A DNA stretch of 64,000 bases from NCBI GenBank assembly GCA_035650355.1, contig DASRHT010000029.1, positions 62,001 to 126,000 on the forward strand, given 5' to 3'. Made by a program: the position numbers and the translations under genes. How positions within the stretch are numbered: the first letter of the stretch is position 1; each line of letters begins with the position of its first letter. The stretch is from DASRHT01 sp035650355. Its GTDB lineage: Bacteria > Chloroflexota > Ktedonobacteria > Ktedonobacterales > Ktedonobacteraceae. Below are positions 41,559 to 51,500 of the stretch, one piece after another. The notes under the pieces are model-generated. The model worked only from the letters and a program-made list of their open reading frames with translations, did not search any database and had not been told where the DNA came from.

Positions 41559-44500
41559 TATTGTGCCTCTGACCGGAACAGTCCTAATGAGCAGATGATA
41601 CGCGGCTCCTCCGGTTCGCTCTCATCCTGGATGTGGCAGAGGCGATTTTCGTCGCGCATTCTGATAACCATGTTAGCCAGCTCCTCATCCGCGATATTGC
41701 TCCTAATCTGCCGATTGAGCGTGTCCTTCGCCGATTCCTGCAACGGGTAGCGGTAGATTTCGTCGATGGCTTTGTACAGTTCCGGTGGTGGCGGGAAAAG
41801 TGTGTTGCGGGTGGCCTCGACGAAGTGCTTGAGCCGTTCGTAGGTGCGACGTCGCGCCCCGGAAGGTCCGCCCAACTGGCCACCGGTGCCGCGTAGCTCT
41901 TCGGCGATAATGTGTTCAACGCCCTTTCTGACCAGTTCGTGCTGCTCCTCCGGTCGCTCAATCGCTGGCGTGCGCGCATCACAGGCCGCCGCTCGCAGTA
42001 TCGCCAGTTGCGATTGCGTAACGCTCTCCCCCTTGCGATTAATCCAGGCTAGCGAGTCGTTGCCCTCGGATGTGCGCATATAGACGAGCACGCCTTCGGG
42101 AGCCAGGGCCGTTGCCTCGTGTGCGCGAGTGGAGAAGGAGACGTTGGGTAGCTTTTCGATGATGTGTTTGAGGCGGGGATCGGCATCGGTGGCGTTTTTC
42201 CAGATCTGGTACGCCTGCGAGGCCAGATCAACCTCCGTATCCAGTTCGCCATCCAGCACGCCCGCCTTCTCGTTATAGAGGTCAAAGAGCACAAAGTCGT
42301 TGGCATCATCCTCGAAAAAAGCTTCATCCGTCCCCACAACTTCGGCATTCTCTTTCAGTCTCCTGCGCACCCGCTCTCGTAAGCGGATCAGCCGCTCGAC
42401 TCCCTCCGTTGGTAGGAACGAGTAGCAATAGATGCTATCAGACTGTTGCCCGATGCGGTCCACGCGCCCAGCGCGCTGGATCAGACGAATGATGGCCCAG
42501 GGTAGATCATAGTTCACAACGATGGCGGCATCCTGCAAGTTCTGGCCTTCGCTCAGCACATCGGTGGCGACCAGAACGCGCAATTCATGCTCCGGCGCGA
42601 CCTCGTGCTGCCTATCGTTGCTGAGCGGGCTGAAGCGCCAGGCCAGTTCTGTCGGATCAGCCGTGTCGCCAGTGACGCCCTCGATTGCCGCGATCCCTCG
42701 CGCCTTGAGCTGCTGGCTGAGATAGTGGACGGTGTCGGCAAACTGGGTGAAGATCAGGATTTTCTCGTTGGGATGCTGCTGCGTGAGCAGGTCAACCAGC
42801 GCGGCAAGCTTGGCGTCTTTGTCGGCCTCCCAGTTGCCACAGCGGTTGAGGATCTGAAGCAGACCGCGCGCATCCTGGAGCAGGTCTTTTTGCAGTTGGG
42901 CGTTAAAAAGCGTCGGACGCAGCCATTTGAAGCGCCGCCGGAATTGTTTGGCGTATTCCGCGTAGACTTCGGCGGCCCTCTGCTGGTAATCGTCCTCGGT
43001 GTACAGCGCGGAACGTACAGGGGTGGCGTTGACGATGGTCATCCCTTCGGTGCTGGCGTCGTTCTCGTCGAGCGTACCCGGCAGCACGGCCCCTTCGTCT
43101 TCGTCGTTGCTGCGGGTATCGAGCAGCTCCGCATCCTGCGTACCAATCGGTAGCTCCAGGCCGTTTTCGATGGCGTGGAGGAAGATGTAATTGCGCAGGA
43201 TATGGCGCTCCAGCGATTGAATAAAGGCGGGACCGCCGCTTTCCAGGCGCTTAAACAGGTTGGTGCGGCAGAAGCCCATCAATCGCTTGCCTGCGCGTGA
43301 AAGGCTGGCGAGCTGCTGAGCCTCGCCTGCTGTAGTTTTTTGTTTAGCCGCGATATAATTCCCCAGTCCATAACGGGGTAGCGTGAGGCCGCTAATGGCT
43401 TCGATGACGTTCTCGGAGTAGAGCTGAGCATAAGGGTCGTCGCTCTGCTCGTCGTTGATCAGAAATTTGACGGTGCGAGGCAGGCGAGTGGGGAAGTACG
43501 AGCGCGTGCCATCGCTGAATTCCAGGTATTTGCGCCCCGTCGCGCCATCGCTGCGGGCGTAGTTCTCTTGAATGAAGCTGCGGGTGCGCCGCACCAGGTA
43601 GAGGCGCATCAGCTCGCGCCAATCGTCGGCGTACTCGCTTTTCTCGAAGGCCATCAGCGAGCGGACCGGACATTGATGCTGGCTGATAAATCTGGCCTCG
43701 CCCAACTCGCTCAACAGCTTTTCGGGTCGGATGCCGAGATCTTTGCTGCTCTCGTCGCTCAAAAAGAGGCGCAATTGAGCGGACAGATCGAGGTAGGTTT
43801 TGTTGTAGGGCGTGGCGGTCAGCAGAATACACTTGCTCTCGTTGCGCTCAATATAGTCTTTGATGGTTTTATAGCGTTTGCCTTCGCGGTTGCGCAAATT
43901 GTGGCTTTCGTCGATGACTACGAGGCGAAAGCGTTGCAGGCCGGGCAGCTCGTTGGTGACGTTGCTTACAGAGACGACCTTGCCGACAAGCCCATAGGTA
44001 TACAGATATTGCTGCCACATCTTGACGAGGTTTTTGGGGCAGATGACCAGCGCTTCCGTGCCGAAATCGTCCTGCATAATGCGTGCCAGGGCCGTTGCCA
44101 TCAGCGTCTTGCCCAGACCAACTACGTCACCGATCAGCACGCCGCCGCGCTTATTGAGGTGGCGGGCCGCGATCTTGACGGCGGCGACCTGGTACTCGAA
44201 GAGGCGTGCCTTAAAATCGCGTGGGATGCGAAAGTCGAGCAGCCCCTGGCGCGCCTCTTCCGAGAGGTGATAGGCGATCTTCAGGTAAATGTGGTAAGGT
44301 GGAACGACCTGTTCCCGCGCCCAGCTCTCGTCGATGATGCTTGCCAGCTCCTGCGAGATATCCAGGCACCAGCGATCCTCCCAGCGGTCGTTAAACCACT
44401 GTTCGAGCTTCCGGCACGCGTCATAATCGACGACATCGACATTCAGCTCGCCCTGCTGCATCAGTCCGGCCAGCGTGAGATTGCTGCTGCCGAGATAGCC

Positions 44501-44962
44501 GGTGATGGGCGTGACGGGATGATTGCTATAGAGCAGGTAGAGCTTGGCGTGCAGCTTGTGGCGCAGGAAGAGTTTGACGACGAGCCGCTTCGCCTTCAAT
44601 TGCGCACTCAGCCGACGCAGCCCCTCGTGATCGGCGTTGGAGGGTGCGCCGATCAAAAGCTGTTCGCGAAAATTCTGCGCGATCTGCGTCTTGAGCCGCG
44701 CCACCGTTGATTGATCGATGCCCTGCCCACTGCGCAGGCTAAAGATGCGGCGCAGATCGTCCTCCGGCTTATCCTGCATGCCGATCATCAAGCGACAACA
44801 CGCCTGCTCGCCCCCCTGCCAGCACTCCATCAGCGTATCAATATGTCGCCAGCCGCGCAAATTGAAGTAGCCGACGCAGAAATCGGCCCGCTGCGATATT
44901 TTCAGCGTGTCCTGCAATGCCTTGATCAGATGCTGATCGATATTGTCAAAGATGCGCGGCAT
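41558..44962 (-). CDS. PLD-nuclease/SNF2-family helicase of a defence-like operon
   Basis: 1134 residues. The N-terminal part (about 15-215) is a phospholipase D-type nuclease domain: LHAKLYLLYS supplies H-x-K, followed by GSSNLTLAGL. An SNF2/RapA-type helicase follows: motif I DVVGLGKT, motif II DESHN, TATPYN, and the C-terminal helicase half with TDVLSEGQNLQDA and QRAGRVDRIGQ. The remaining about 250 residues are helical. Both ends overlap neighbouring methyltransferase genes by one base. ATP-driven DNA tracking plus a PLD nuclease suits restriction of unmodified DNA. Its composition resembles parts of DISARM (DrmD/DrmC), but no DrmA or DrmB is present. Confidence 0.88.
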   Translation of the reverse strand: MPRIFDNIDQHLIKALQDTLKISQRADFCVGYFNLRGWRHIDTLMECWQGGEQACCRLMIGMQDKPEDDLRRIFSLRSGQGIDQSTVARLKTQIAQNFREQLLIGAPSNADHEGLRRLSAQLKAKRLVVKLFLRHKLHAKLYLLYSNHPVTPITGYLGSSNLTLAGLMQQGELNVDVVDYDACRKLEQWFNDRWEDRWCLDISQELASIIDESWAREQVVPPYHIYLKIAYHLSEEARQGLLDFRIPRDFKARLFEYQVAAVKIAARHLNKRGGVLIGDVVGLGKTLMATALARIMQDDFGTEALVICPKNLVKMWQQYLYTYGLVGKVVSVSNVTNELPGLQRFRLVVIDESHNLRNREGKRYKTIKDYIERNESKCILLTATPYNKTYLDLSAQLRLFLSDESSKDLGIRPEKLLSELGEARFISQHQCPVRSLMAFEKSEYADDWRELMRLYLVRRTRSFIQENYARSDGATGRKYLEFSDGTRSYFPTRLPRTVKFLINDEQSDDPYAQLYSENVIEAISGLTLPRYGLGNYIAAKQKTTAGEAQQLASLSRAGKRLMGFCRTNLFKRLESGGPAFIQSLERHILRNYIFLHAIENGLELPIGTQDAELLDTRSNDEDEGAVLPGTLDENDASTEGMTIVNATPVRSALYTEDDYQQRAAEVYAEYAKQFRRRFKWLRPTLFNAQLQKDLLQDARGLLQILNRCGNWEADKDAKLAALVDLLTQQHPNEKILIFTQFADTVHYLSQQLKARGIAAIEGVTGDTADPTELAWRFSPLSNDRQHEVAPEHELRVLVATDVLSEGQNLQDAAIVVNYDLPWAIIRLIQRAGRVDRIGQQSDSIYCYSFLPTEGVERLIRLRERVRRRLKENAEVVGTDEAFFEDDANDFVLFDLYNEKAGVLDGELDTEVDLASQAYQIWKNATDADPRLKHIIEKLPNVSFSTRAHEATALAPEGVLVYMRTSEGNDSLAWINRKGESVTQSQLAILRAAACDARTPAIERPEEQHELVRKGVEHIIAEELRGTGGQLGGPSGARRRTYERLKHFVEATRNTLFPPPPELYKAIDEIYRYPLQESAKDTLNRQIRSNIADEELANMVIRMRDENRLCHIQDESEPEEPRIICSLGLFRSEAQ

Positions 44963-47900
44963 TACTCTTCCTCCTCCTCGCCATTATCCCTGCCCATACG
45001 ATACTTAATATCGTAATTGATGATAAAGTCCAGCTCTTCCTCTGTGAACCCGTAATGCTTCGCCAGCACACGATCTATCTCGTCGATGATGGGCTTGGAT
45101 TTAGAACCGTAGAAATTATCATAACTGATCTCATGACCATCATTAGTACGGATGATCTTTCGCTCAGCATTAGCTTTCAAGTGTGACATTAATTGCTCAT
45201 TTAAATCCATTAGCATTCTATCTTGGAGAATGCCAGTTGTTACTGGAAATTTTGATACAAGCGTGTCGCTAAGATGAAAGCAATCACCATATGCAATAAA
45301 ATAGGTGTAAAACAGGTTGCTATTTAACAGAGCACAAATTATATGAGCTTCCTCAATACTATTGAAATATAAAAAACGACCATGAGGAGGAGAACCTGTA
45401 GCTCCGTTTTTTGCGTAATAAGGCAATCCTACTGTTGCTTTAATCCAGTACTGAGTAGCTTCTTGATAGAAAATAAAATTTGTCTCGGTTTTTAAACTTG
45501 CGGAAATTGGATTTATCAATTGTGCTTTTTTCGTTTGTATTTTCTTGAAAAGAGAATCTTCAGTATTATTAGTATATTTTGGGAATTGTCCAGAAAACAT
45601 CGGTTCCCCTGTTATTTGTGCATACTCTAGAAGGAAAAATATATTGGATCGTGCTTCTGTCGCCCATCGTTGATATCGAGTTGTTGCAATAGCTAAGGAA
45701 GCTGCTCTGTTGTATCCTTGCGAAATAAAAATCGCGCTTCTACAATGTTGTAGTCCCTCAAATAACTTGCCTGGACGGTCATCGAAGGTAATAACGAAGA
45801 TCGAAGAGCTTTTCTCTTTGAGGAGGGTTCGTACTAAATTCATACGAGATGAGTTTGCTAGTGGTAGCTGTACAATATAACTCATCCATCCCGATGGCGC
45901 TCGAAGCTTTAATGCTCGTTCTATACACATGCCGTAAAGATTTCCACATTTTTCAGTTGTATAGTCGCAAACTGTATAGGTCTTTTTGACGGCTGAATAT
46001 TCTTTCCAGGGAGGATTCCCAATAATCACATCAAACCCTCCATCGCGCATAATGCCGTAGAATTCGACGAACCAGTGGAAGGGCTGGTGGGTGCGCTGCC
46101 ACTGCGCAAACTTCTCATCATAGACTTCTTTTTGGGCGATGTTATTGCGGTCGATGCCGTACTCGATGGCAAGATATTCGTCCAGCTCGGAACGCAGAGC
46201 GTGCAGCTTCTCGCGCAGATCGCGTTTGCTCTCGGCAATGTCCCAGTGCTTTATCTCGTAGTCGGTCTGAAGCTTGCGGAAATTGTGAAAGCCGCTCTCG
46301 ACCTCCTGAGCTTTGCGCTCGATGCGCCCTAGCGTCTCCGCCGAGGTCATGGCGCTACGCAGATCGTGCTCGACGGCCTTGCGCACCTCCTCCTGATTGG
46401 CGAAGCCCACCAGCGTATTGCCCGCGCGAATATTGAAGTCGATATCCGGCAGCGGCTCAATATCCTCGAACTTCTTGACCTGGACCACCAGCTTGAGAAA
46501 GAGGCGCAATTTGCAGATTTCGGTCGCCTCCTCTATAATATCGACGCCGTAGAGATTTTTGATAATGATCGATTTGAGGATAAAATACTCGCGGCTGTGA
46601 TGCTTGCCGACCTCGCGTAGTATCTTGCGGAAGCTTTCGATGCGAGGAGGACGCGGGCGGCGTTGTGGCGGCGTTTGGGCGTCAAGGCGGTCGCGCTCCT
46701 CCACCATCACCTGCATACGGGTCAGGCAGGCTTCGTAGAGCGGTTGCAGGATATTGAGCGCGGCAAAAAGAAACGCGCCTGATCCGCAGGTCGGATCGAG
46801 CACACTCACCTGCTCAATGCTCTCGTAAAAGGCCAGCAGCAGATCTGGCCCCTCGCTATAAGTAATCACATCGGCGGCGAATTTGCGGATATCCAGATTG
46901 TAAGTGATTAGATCGTTGATGCTGCTAATCTCGCCCGCCAGGAGCTTGCCCCTGATCTCTTCGTAGCGCGTGCGCCGCGCCACCACTTCGCGCCATATCT
47001 CCGTAGGTAGCGCGTAATCCGCTGGGGCTGGCCTGTTCCACGCGTCGCGCTGCGAAACATCGTGCAAACCAACCTCAATCTCCGGTGGCAGCGGCAAACT
47101 CGCTCCATGCGCAGCTTCCTCGTAAATATAATCATCAGGATTATCGCGCAGCAGCGACCAGACCGGCCCCTCAGCCTCAAAAGCAATCAGACAGCGTTGC
47201 TCGGCAGCATCAAAAAGGTAAGGAATAATCGTATTCTTGCTAATATATTCGGTAATATCCTCTTTGGTATAGTACGCGCCCATTTGTTTCTGATTGATAT
47301 ACTTCTCAAAAATATAGCCCAGCACATCAGGATTGATCTCATTGCCCTTGCTGATAGGCCGGTCGTCAAGGTGCCAGTCGTAGCCATCGAAAAAGTCAAA
47401 GATGCGCTCAAACGCCTCGTCCGGTATCTGGATATCGGGATAGGTCTGCTCCAGAACGTGTACGTCAAAGAGGCCGCCATTGAGATAGGGGACGCGGCCC
47501 AGCAATTGCTCTAGTTCGGGCGTGCGCTCCCTCTTGCTCAAGCCATCGTGAAAGAGTCGCAGCAGGAAATAGCGGTAGAAGGAATGGAAGGTATCGCGCC
47601 CCTGTTCCGCTTGCGTCCTTTGCAGGCGGTGGCGCAGATAATCGTGGTCGCCATCCAACTGATGCTCGCTTTTGGTATCCAGAAAGCCCTGTTTCTGGAT
47701 AAAATAAATAAACATCAGGCGGTTCAGCATCAGCGACGTATACCATGCGCAATCGCCCTGAGAGGTAATGCCCCGGATAAACGCTAAAAATTTGGTATGC
47801 TCGCTCTGGAAACGCTCATAGAACTTCTTGGTTACGCGCTCAACATTGAAGGTTTGCTCCACCTTGCGGGCAACGTCAAGCGTGGTCGGCTGATCCTGGG

Positions 47901-48321
47901 AGAATTCGAACTCAAGACCCAGCAGCTTCTGAGCCAGCAGCTCGCCCGACTGATGTTTGCGTAGCCTGTTCACGCGATAGGCCAGCGGCTTCCCGCGTTC
48001 GCGCCGCACCCACTGCCACACCTGATTCTCCCTGGCCGCATCGACATAAATCACAATATGTTCGTAAGCATATTTTGTCACCTCGCGGTCAATCAAACGA
48101 AGCTGTTTCTCATCGGGAATGCGACCCTGGCTATCGGGATCGCACAGATACACCTTCACATCGCTCTTCTCAACCAGTGGCTGCAACCTATAGATGCGTT
48201 CCTGGCAGGAGATCGGTGGTAGCGTTTCATACAGATAATTCCAGCCCAATTCCTCCACAAAAAGCTCGCGAAAATTAGCCGCCTTCAAATATTGCAATAT
48301 TTTTTGTTTATTGGCTACCAT
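44962..48321 (-). CDS. Eco57I/PglX-type adenine methyltransferase, long paralogue 1
   Basis: 1119 residues. Residues 1-165 are an N-terminal domain shared with the paralogue at 48594 (VKVYLCDPDS, EHIVIYVDAARENQVWQWVR). The methylase core has VLDPTCGSGAF near 505 and GVDIIEEATEICKLRL. Motif IV is IIGNPPWKEYS near 767, with Trp in place of the more common Tyr, a variant known in adenine enzymes. After this point the DNA becomes visibly AT-richer until about 45130, covering the target-recognition region, then returns to normal. The C-terminal SKPIIDEIDRVLAKHYGFT and an acidic end follow. The stop overlaps the helicase start. Confidence 0.87.
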   Translation of the reverse strand: MVANKQKILQYLKAANFRELFVEELGWNYLYETLPPISCQERIYRLQPLVEKSDVKVYLCDPDSQGRIPDEKQLRLIDREVTKYAYEHIVIYVDAARENQVWQWVRRERGKPLAYRVNRLRKHQSGELLAQKLLGLEFEFSQDQPTTLDVARKVEQTFNVERVTKKFYERFQSEHTKFLAFIRGITSQGDCAWYTSLMLNRLMFIYFIQKQGFLDTKSEHQLDGDHDYLRHRLQRTQAEQGRDTFHSFYRYFLLRLFHDGLSKRERTPELEQLLGRVPYLNGGLFDVHVLEQTYPDIQIPDEAFERIFDFFDGYDWHLDDRPISKGNEINPDVLGYIFEKYINQKQMGAYYTKEDITEYISKNTIIPYLFDAAEQRCLIAFEAEGPVWSLLRDNPDDYIYEEAAHGASLPLPPEIEVGLHDVSQRDAWNRPAPADYALPTEIWREVVARRTRYEEIRGKLLAGEISSINDLITYNLDIRKFAADVITYSEGPDLLLAFYESIEQVSVLDPTCGSGAFLFAALNILQPLYEACLTRMQVMVEERDRLDAQTPPQRRPRPPRIESFRKILREVGKHHSREYFILKSIIIKNLYGVDIIEEATEICKLRLFLKLVVQVKKFEDIEPLPDIDFNIRAGNTLVGFANQEEVRKAVEHDLRSAMTSAETLGRIERKAQEVESGFHNFRKLQTDYEIKHWDIAESKRDLREKLHALRSELDEYLAIEYGIDRNNIAQKEVYDEKFAQWQRTHQPFHWFVEFYGIMRDGGFDVIIGNPPWKEYSAVKKTYTVCDYTTEKCGNLYGMCIERALKLRAPSGWMSYIVQLPLANSSRMNLVRTLLKEKSSSIFVITFDDRPGKLFEGLQHCRSAIFISQGYNRAASLAIATTRYQRWATEARSNIFFLLEYAQITGEPMFSGQFPKYTNNTEDSLFKKIQTKKAQLINPISASLKTETNFIFYQEATQYWIKATVGLPYYAKNGATGSPPHGRFLYFNSIEEAHIICALLNSNLFYTYFIAYGDCFHLSDTLVSKFPVTTGILQDRMLMDLNEQLMSHLKANAERKIIRTNDGHEISYDNFYGSKSKPIIDEIDRVLAKHYGFTEEELDFIINYDIKYRMGRDNGEEEEE

Positions 48322-48377
48322 AAAATCGCCTGTTTCCTCTCTACCAGCAACGAAAAAAATTGTCTATACCGAGGCAA

Positions 48378-48543
48378 GGGCAAGCGCGAGGCCCCCACCC
48401 AACCCTGCGCCACTCCTTGCCCCTACCGAGGTTCCGACCCCTTGCTGCCCGAAACCCCCAATCCGAACGGGGCCGATCCCGTCGGACGGAGGCGGTAGGG
48501 GCAAGGGGACGGGATGGGGGAATGCGGGAGCCTCGCGCTTGCC
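48378..48543. repeat. Inverted pair of dispersed palindromic repeats
   Basis: Left unit 48378-48427 (starts GGGCAAGCGCGAGGC, ends CTTGCCCCTACC) and right unit 48493-48543 are inverted copies, each about 50 bp, with conserved ends and a variable middle. They fill most of the 272-bp gap between two methyltransferase genes. Confidence 0.85.
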
Positions 48544-48593
48544 CTGCCTCCGGCGCGTGTTGGGCTTGCGCTTGCCCTGCCTTCGGCCTCCTC

Positions 48594-51500
48594 TTATCCC
48601 ATCCGATACTTGCCATCGTAGTTCATAATAAAGGCTAACTCTTCACTTGTAAAGCCGTAATGCTGGGCGAGAATCACATCGATCTGATCAATAAGGGGCT
48701 TGGAATAGCTCATATGGTACTCCTCTAGCTCGATCTGGTCCCCTGCGTGCTCCTGTCCCTTGTCGGGCTTCTTGTTGCGGGTGCTGCGCGTCGCGTGGAG
48801 CTGGATATCTGCTTCCAGGCGCAAAGAGAGTTGGGGGAGTTCGTTGAGTGTGAAGAGCGCGTCTCCGGTGGGGAAGTCTTTGACCAGGGCGTGCGAGAGG
48901 TGGAAGCCGTCAGAATAGGTCGCGAACCAGACGTAGAAGAGGGAACTGTTCATCAGCGCCATAATAGTACGAGCGGTGTGCTCGTCGCTGAAATAGAGGA
49001 AACGCCCATGTTGCGGCTCCATCACCACCCCGTTTTTCTGATAAAATGGCACGCGACAGATCGCCTTCATCCAGTAATTGGTTGCCTCCTGGTAATACAC
49101 AAAGTGGTCGGTCTGGCGAGGGAAAAGCACCTTTGCCAGCTTGCTTCCCCGAGTGCGTTCGAGCATTTTACGCACAATGTTTTCCTGCAGCGATGATGCG
49201 AGCTTGGGGAAAACGGCAGGTCTGAGCGTAGCCGTTGTGGTAGTGTAGGTAATAAGGTCAATCAGGTGCGGGCGTTCCCCGGCGTACCAGCGTTGTATTT
49301 TCGTCACATGGGCGCAACAATGTGTGGTGTGTGCATGTTGCGCTAGCAGGATGGAGAGGCGTTGAAAGGCTCCATCGAACAGGCGCGAAGGAAAGATCTC
49401 GAAGTTAGCGAGCCAGATGTTGCCGGTATTTTGCCTGATAGTGGTGCGAAGCTGCTCGAAACGCTCGCCTCCACAGATACTCAGTGGAATGATCAGTCCA
49501 AGATAGCTCTTTTCCTGCTGCGAGAGAGCAAGAGAGCGTTCAATCACGGCGGCGTAAAGGTTGCCGCAGCTCTCCGTCTCGTAGCCATGCACTTTATACT
49601 CTTGCCGCACCTTGCTGTATTCGACGTAGGGTGGGTTGCCAATGATCACATCAAAGCCGCCGCGCTCCATGATGCCATAGAACTCAATAAACCAGTGGAA
49701 AGGCTGGTGGCTGGCGCGCCACTGCTCGAAAGCCCTCTGGTAAGCTGCCTCATCCTGAATGTGCAGCCGATCAATGCCATACTGGCTGGCAAGATAGCCA
49801 TCAATCTCGCTTGCCAGGTCGCGCATGGCTGTCTTGCGGGCGCTTTTGCGTTCTTCGAAATTACGATCCCGCTCGCCCTGTTGTGTCTGTTGCTGGCGGT
49901 GAACGGCAAACTCTTGATCGATTACCCTCGCCCGTTGCTCGATGCTCGCCATAACGCGGGTAAAATCGATCTTTTTCTGGCGATCTCCCTCGACCGCCTT
50001 GCGTACTTCAGCGATATGAGCAAAACCGACCAGCGTATTGCCAGACCGAATATTAAAATCGATATCGGGCAGGGGCTCGATCTCCTTGACAGATTTGAGC
50101 TGGGCCGCGAGCTTGAGGAAGAGGCGCAACTTGCAGATTTCGACCGCCTCCCTCATAATATCCACGCCATAGAGATTATTGAGCGCAATCGCCTTCAAAA
50201 TGAAATAGGGCCGATTGACGTGTTGATCTACCCGTTGAAGAATGCCGCGAAATAGCTGAATATCCTGTTGCCAGGCAATGTCATCGACTGTAGGGGCAAG
50301 GGGAGGGGGTGTGGGGGTGCGGAGGCCTTGCGCTTGCCCTGCTTGCGCTTGCTCTGCCTCCACCATCGACCGCATCCGATCAATGCAGGCTGCGTAGAGC
50401 GGTTCCAGGATATTGAGCGCGGCAAAAAGGAACGCGCCGGAGCCGCAGGTGGGGTCTAGAATCGTCATCGCCTCAAGCTGCTCGTAAAAGGCGCGCAACA
50501 GTGCCGGCTCCTCGCTCTGTAAAATCACATCTTGCAGGAAGCGCATACTATCCAGATTGAACGTAATCAAATCCTCAATGGAGGTGATCTTGCCCGAACT
50601 CAGTGTCTCTTTAAGCCTGGCGTAGCGTCTGCCCCTGGTCTGGTATTCTTGTGCGCTTTCGGTCGGAAGATACGTTTCAGCGCGAACTGCCTGGCAAATA
50701 TATCGGTCGGGGTTGTTTGCCAGCAAGCGCCAGGCAGGGCCATCAGCCTTGAAGAGGAGAGGGCATTGAGTCTGAACCGCATGAAAAAGATAAGGGATGA
50801 TCGCGTGCTTGCTAATATACTCGCTAATATCCCTTTTTGTATAGTAGGCTCCCATCTGCTTCTGGTTGATGTACTTCTCAAAAATATAGCCAATCACATC
50901 GGGATTGATCTCATCCTCGCGCATCATGCTGGCGTGAGCATCATGGAGCGGCTGCTCGTTGATCTGCCATTGATAGGAATCGAAAAAGGTAAAAATACGC
51001 TCAAACGCCTCATCGGGGATCGCGATGGCGGCATAGTTGCGCTCTAGCTCGTGGACCTGAAAAAGTCCGCCATTGAGGAAAGGTACATCGCCCAATAATC
51101 GATCCAGCTCGGAATCTCTCTCCTTCTTTGGCTGGTTAAAGCCTTCGTGGAAGAGGCGTAAGAGAAAGTGTCGATAAAAAGATAGGAACGTATCCTGTCC
51201 TACCCTTGCCTGCATCTCTTTGAGCTTCTCGGGCAAATAATTTACGTTCTTGTCGAGAAATCCCTTTTTCTGGATGAAATAGACGAACATCAAGCGGTTG
51301 AGCATAAGAGAGGCATACCACTGTCGATCAATCAGAGCAGTAATGCCTTCAATAAAACGGAGAAATGAGGCATGTTCCGCTTGAAAATGTTCGTAGAAAC
51401 GCTGAGTGACGCGGTCTACATCGAACGCCTGTTTTGCCCTGTGAGCAACCTTTGCAATACTCAGTTCTGTTTCTTCGCTGAGGTCGAAAGCGATTGCCTG

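Noticed and set aside
43568..44710. 380-codon rightward frame inside the helicase gene
   Set aside because: It is antisense to helicase motifs that are fully intact; no start site or family resemblance.
49362..50255. 297-codon rightward frame inside a methyltransferase gene
   Set aside because: It is antisense to conserved methylase motifs.
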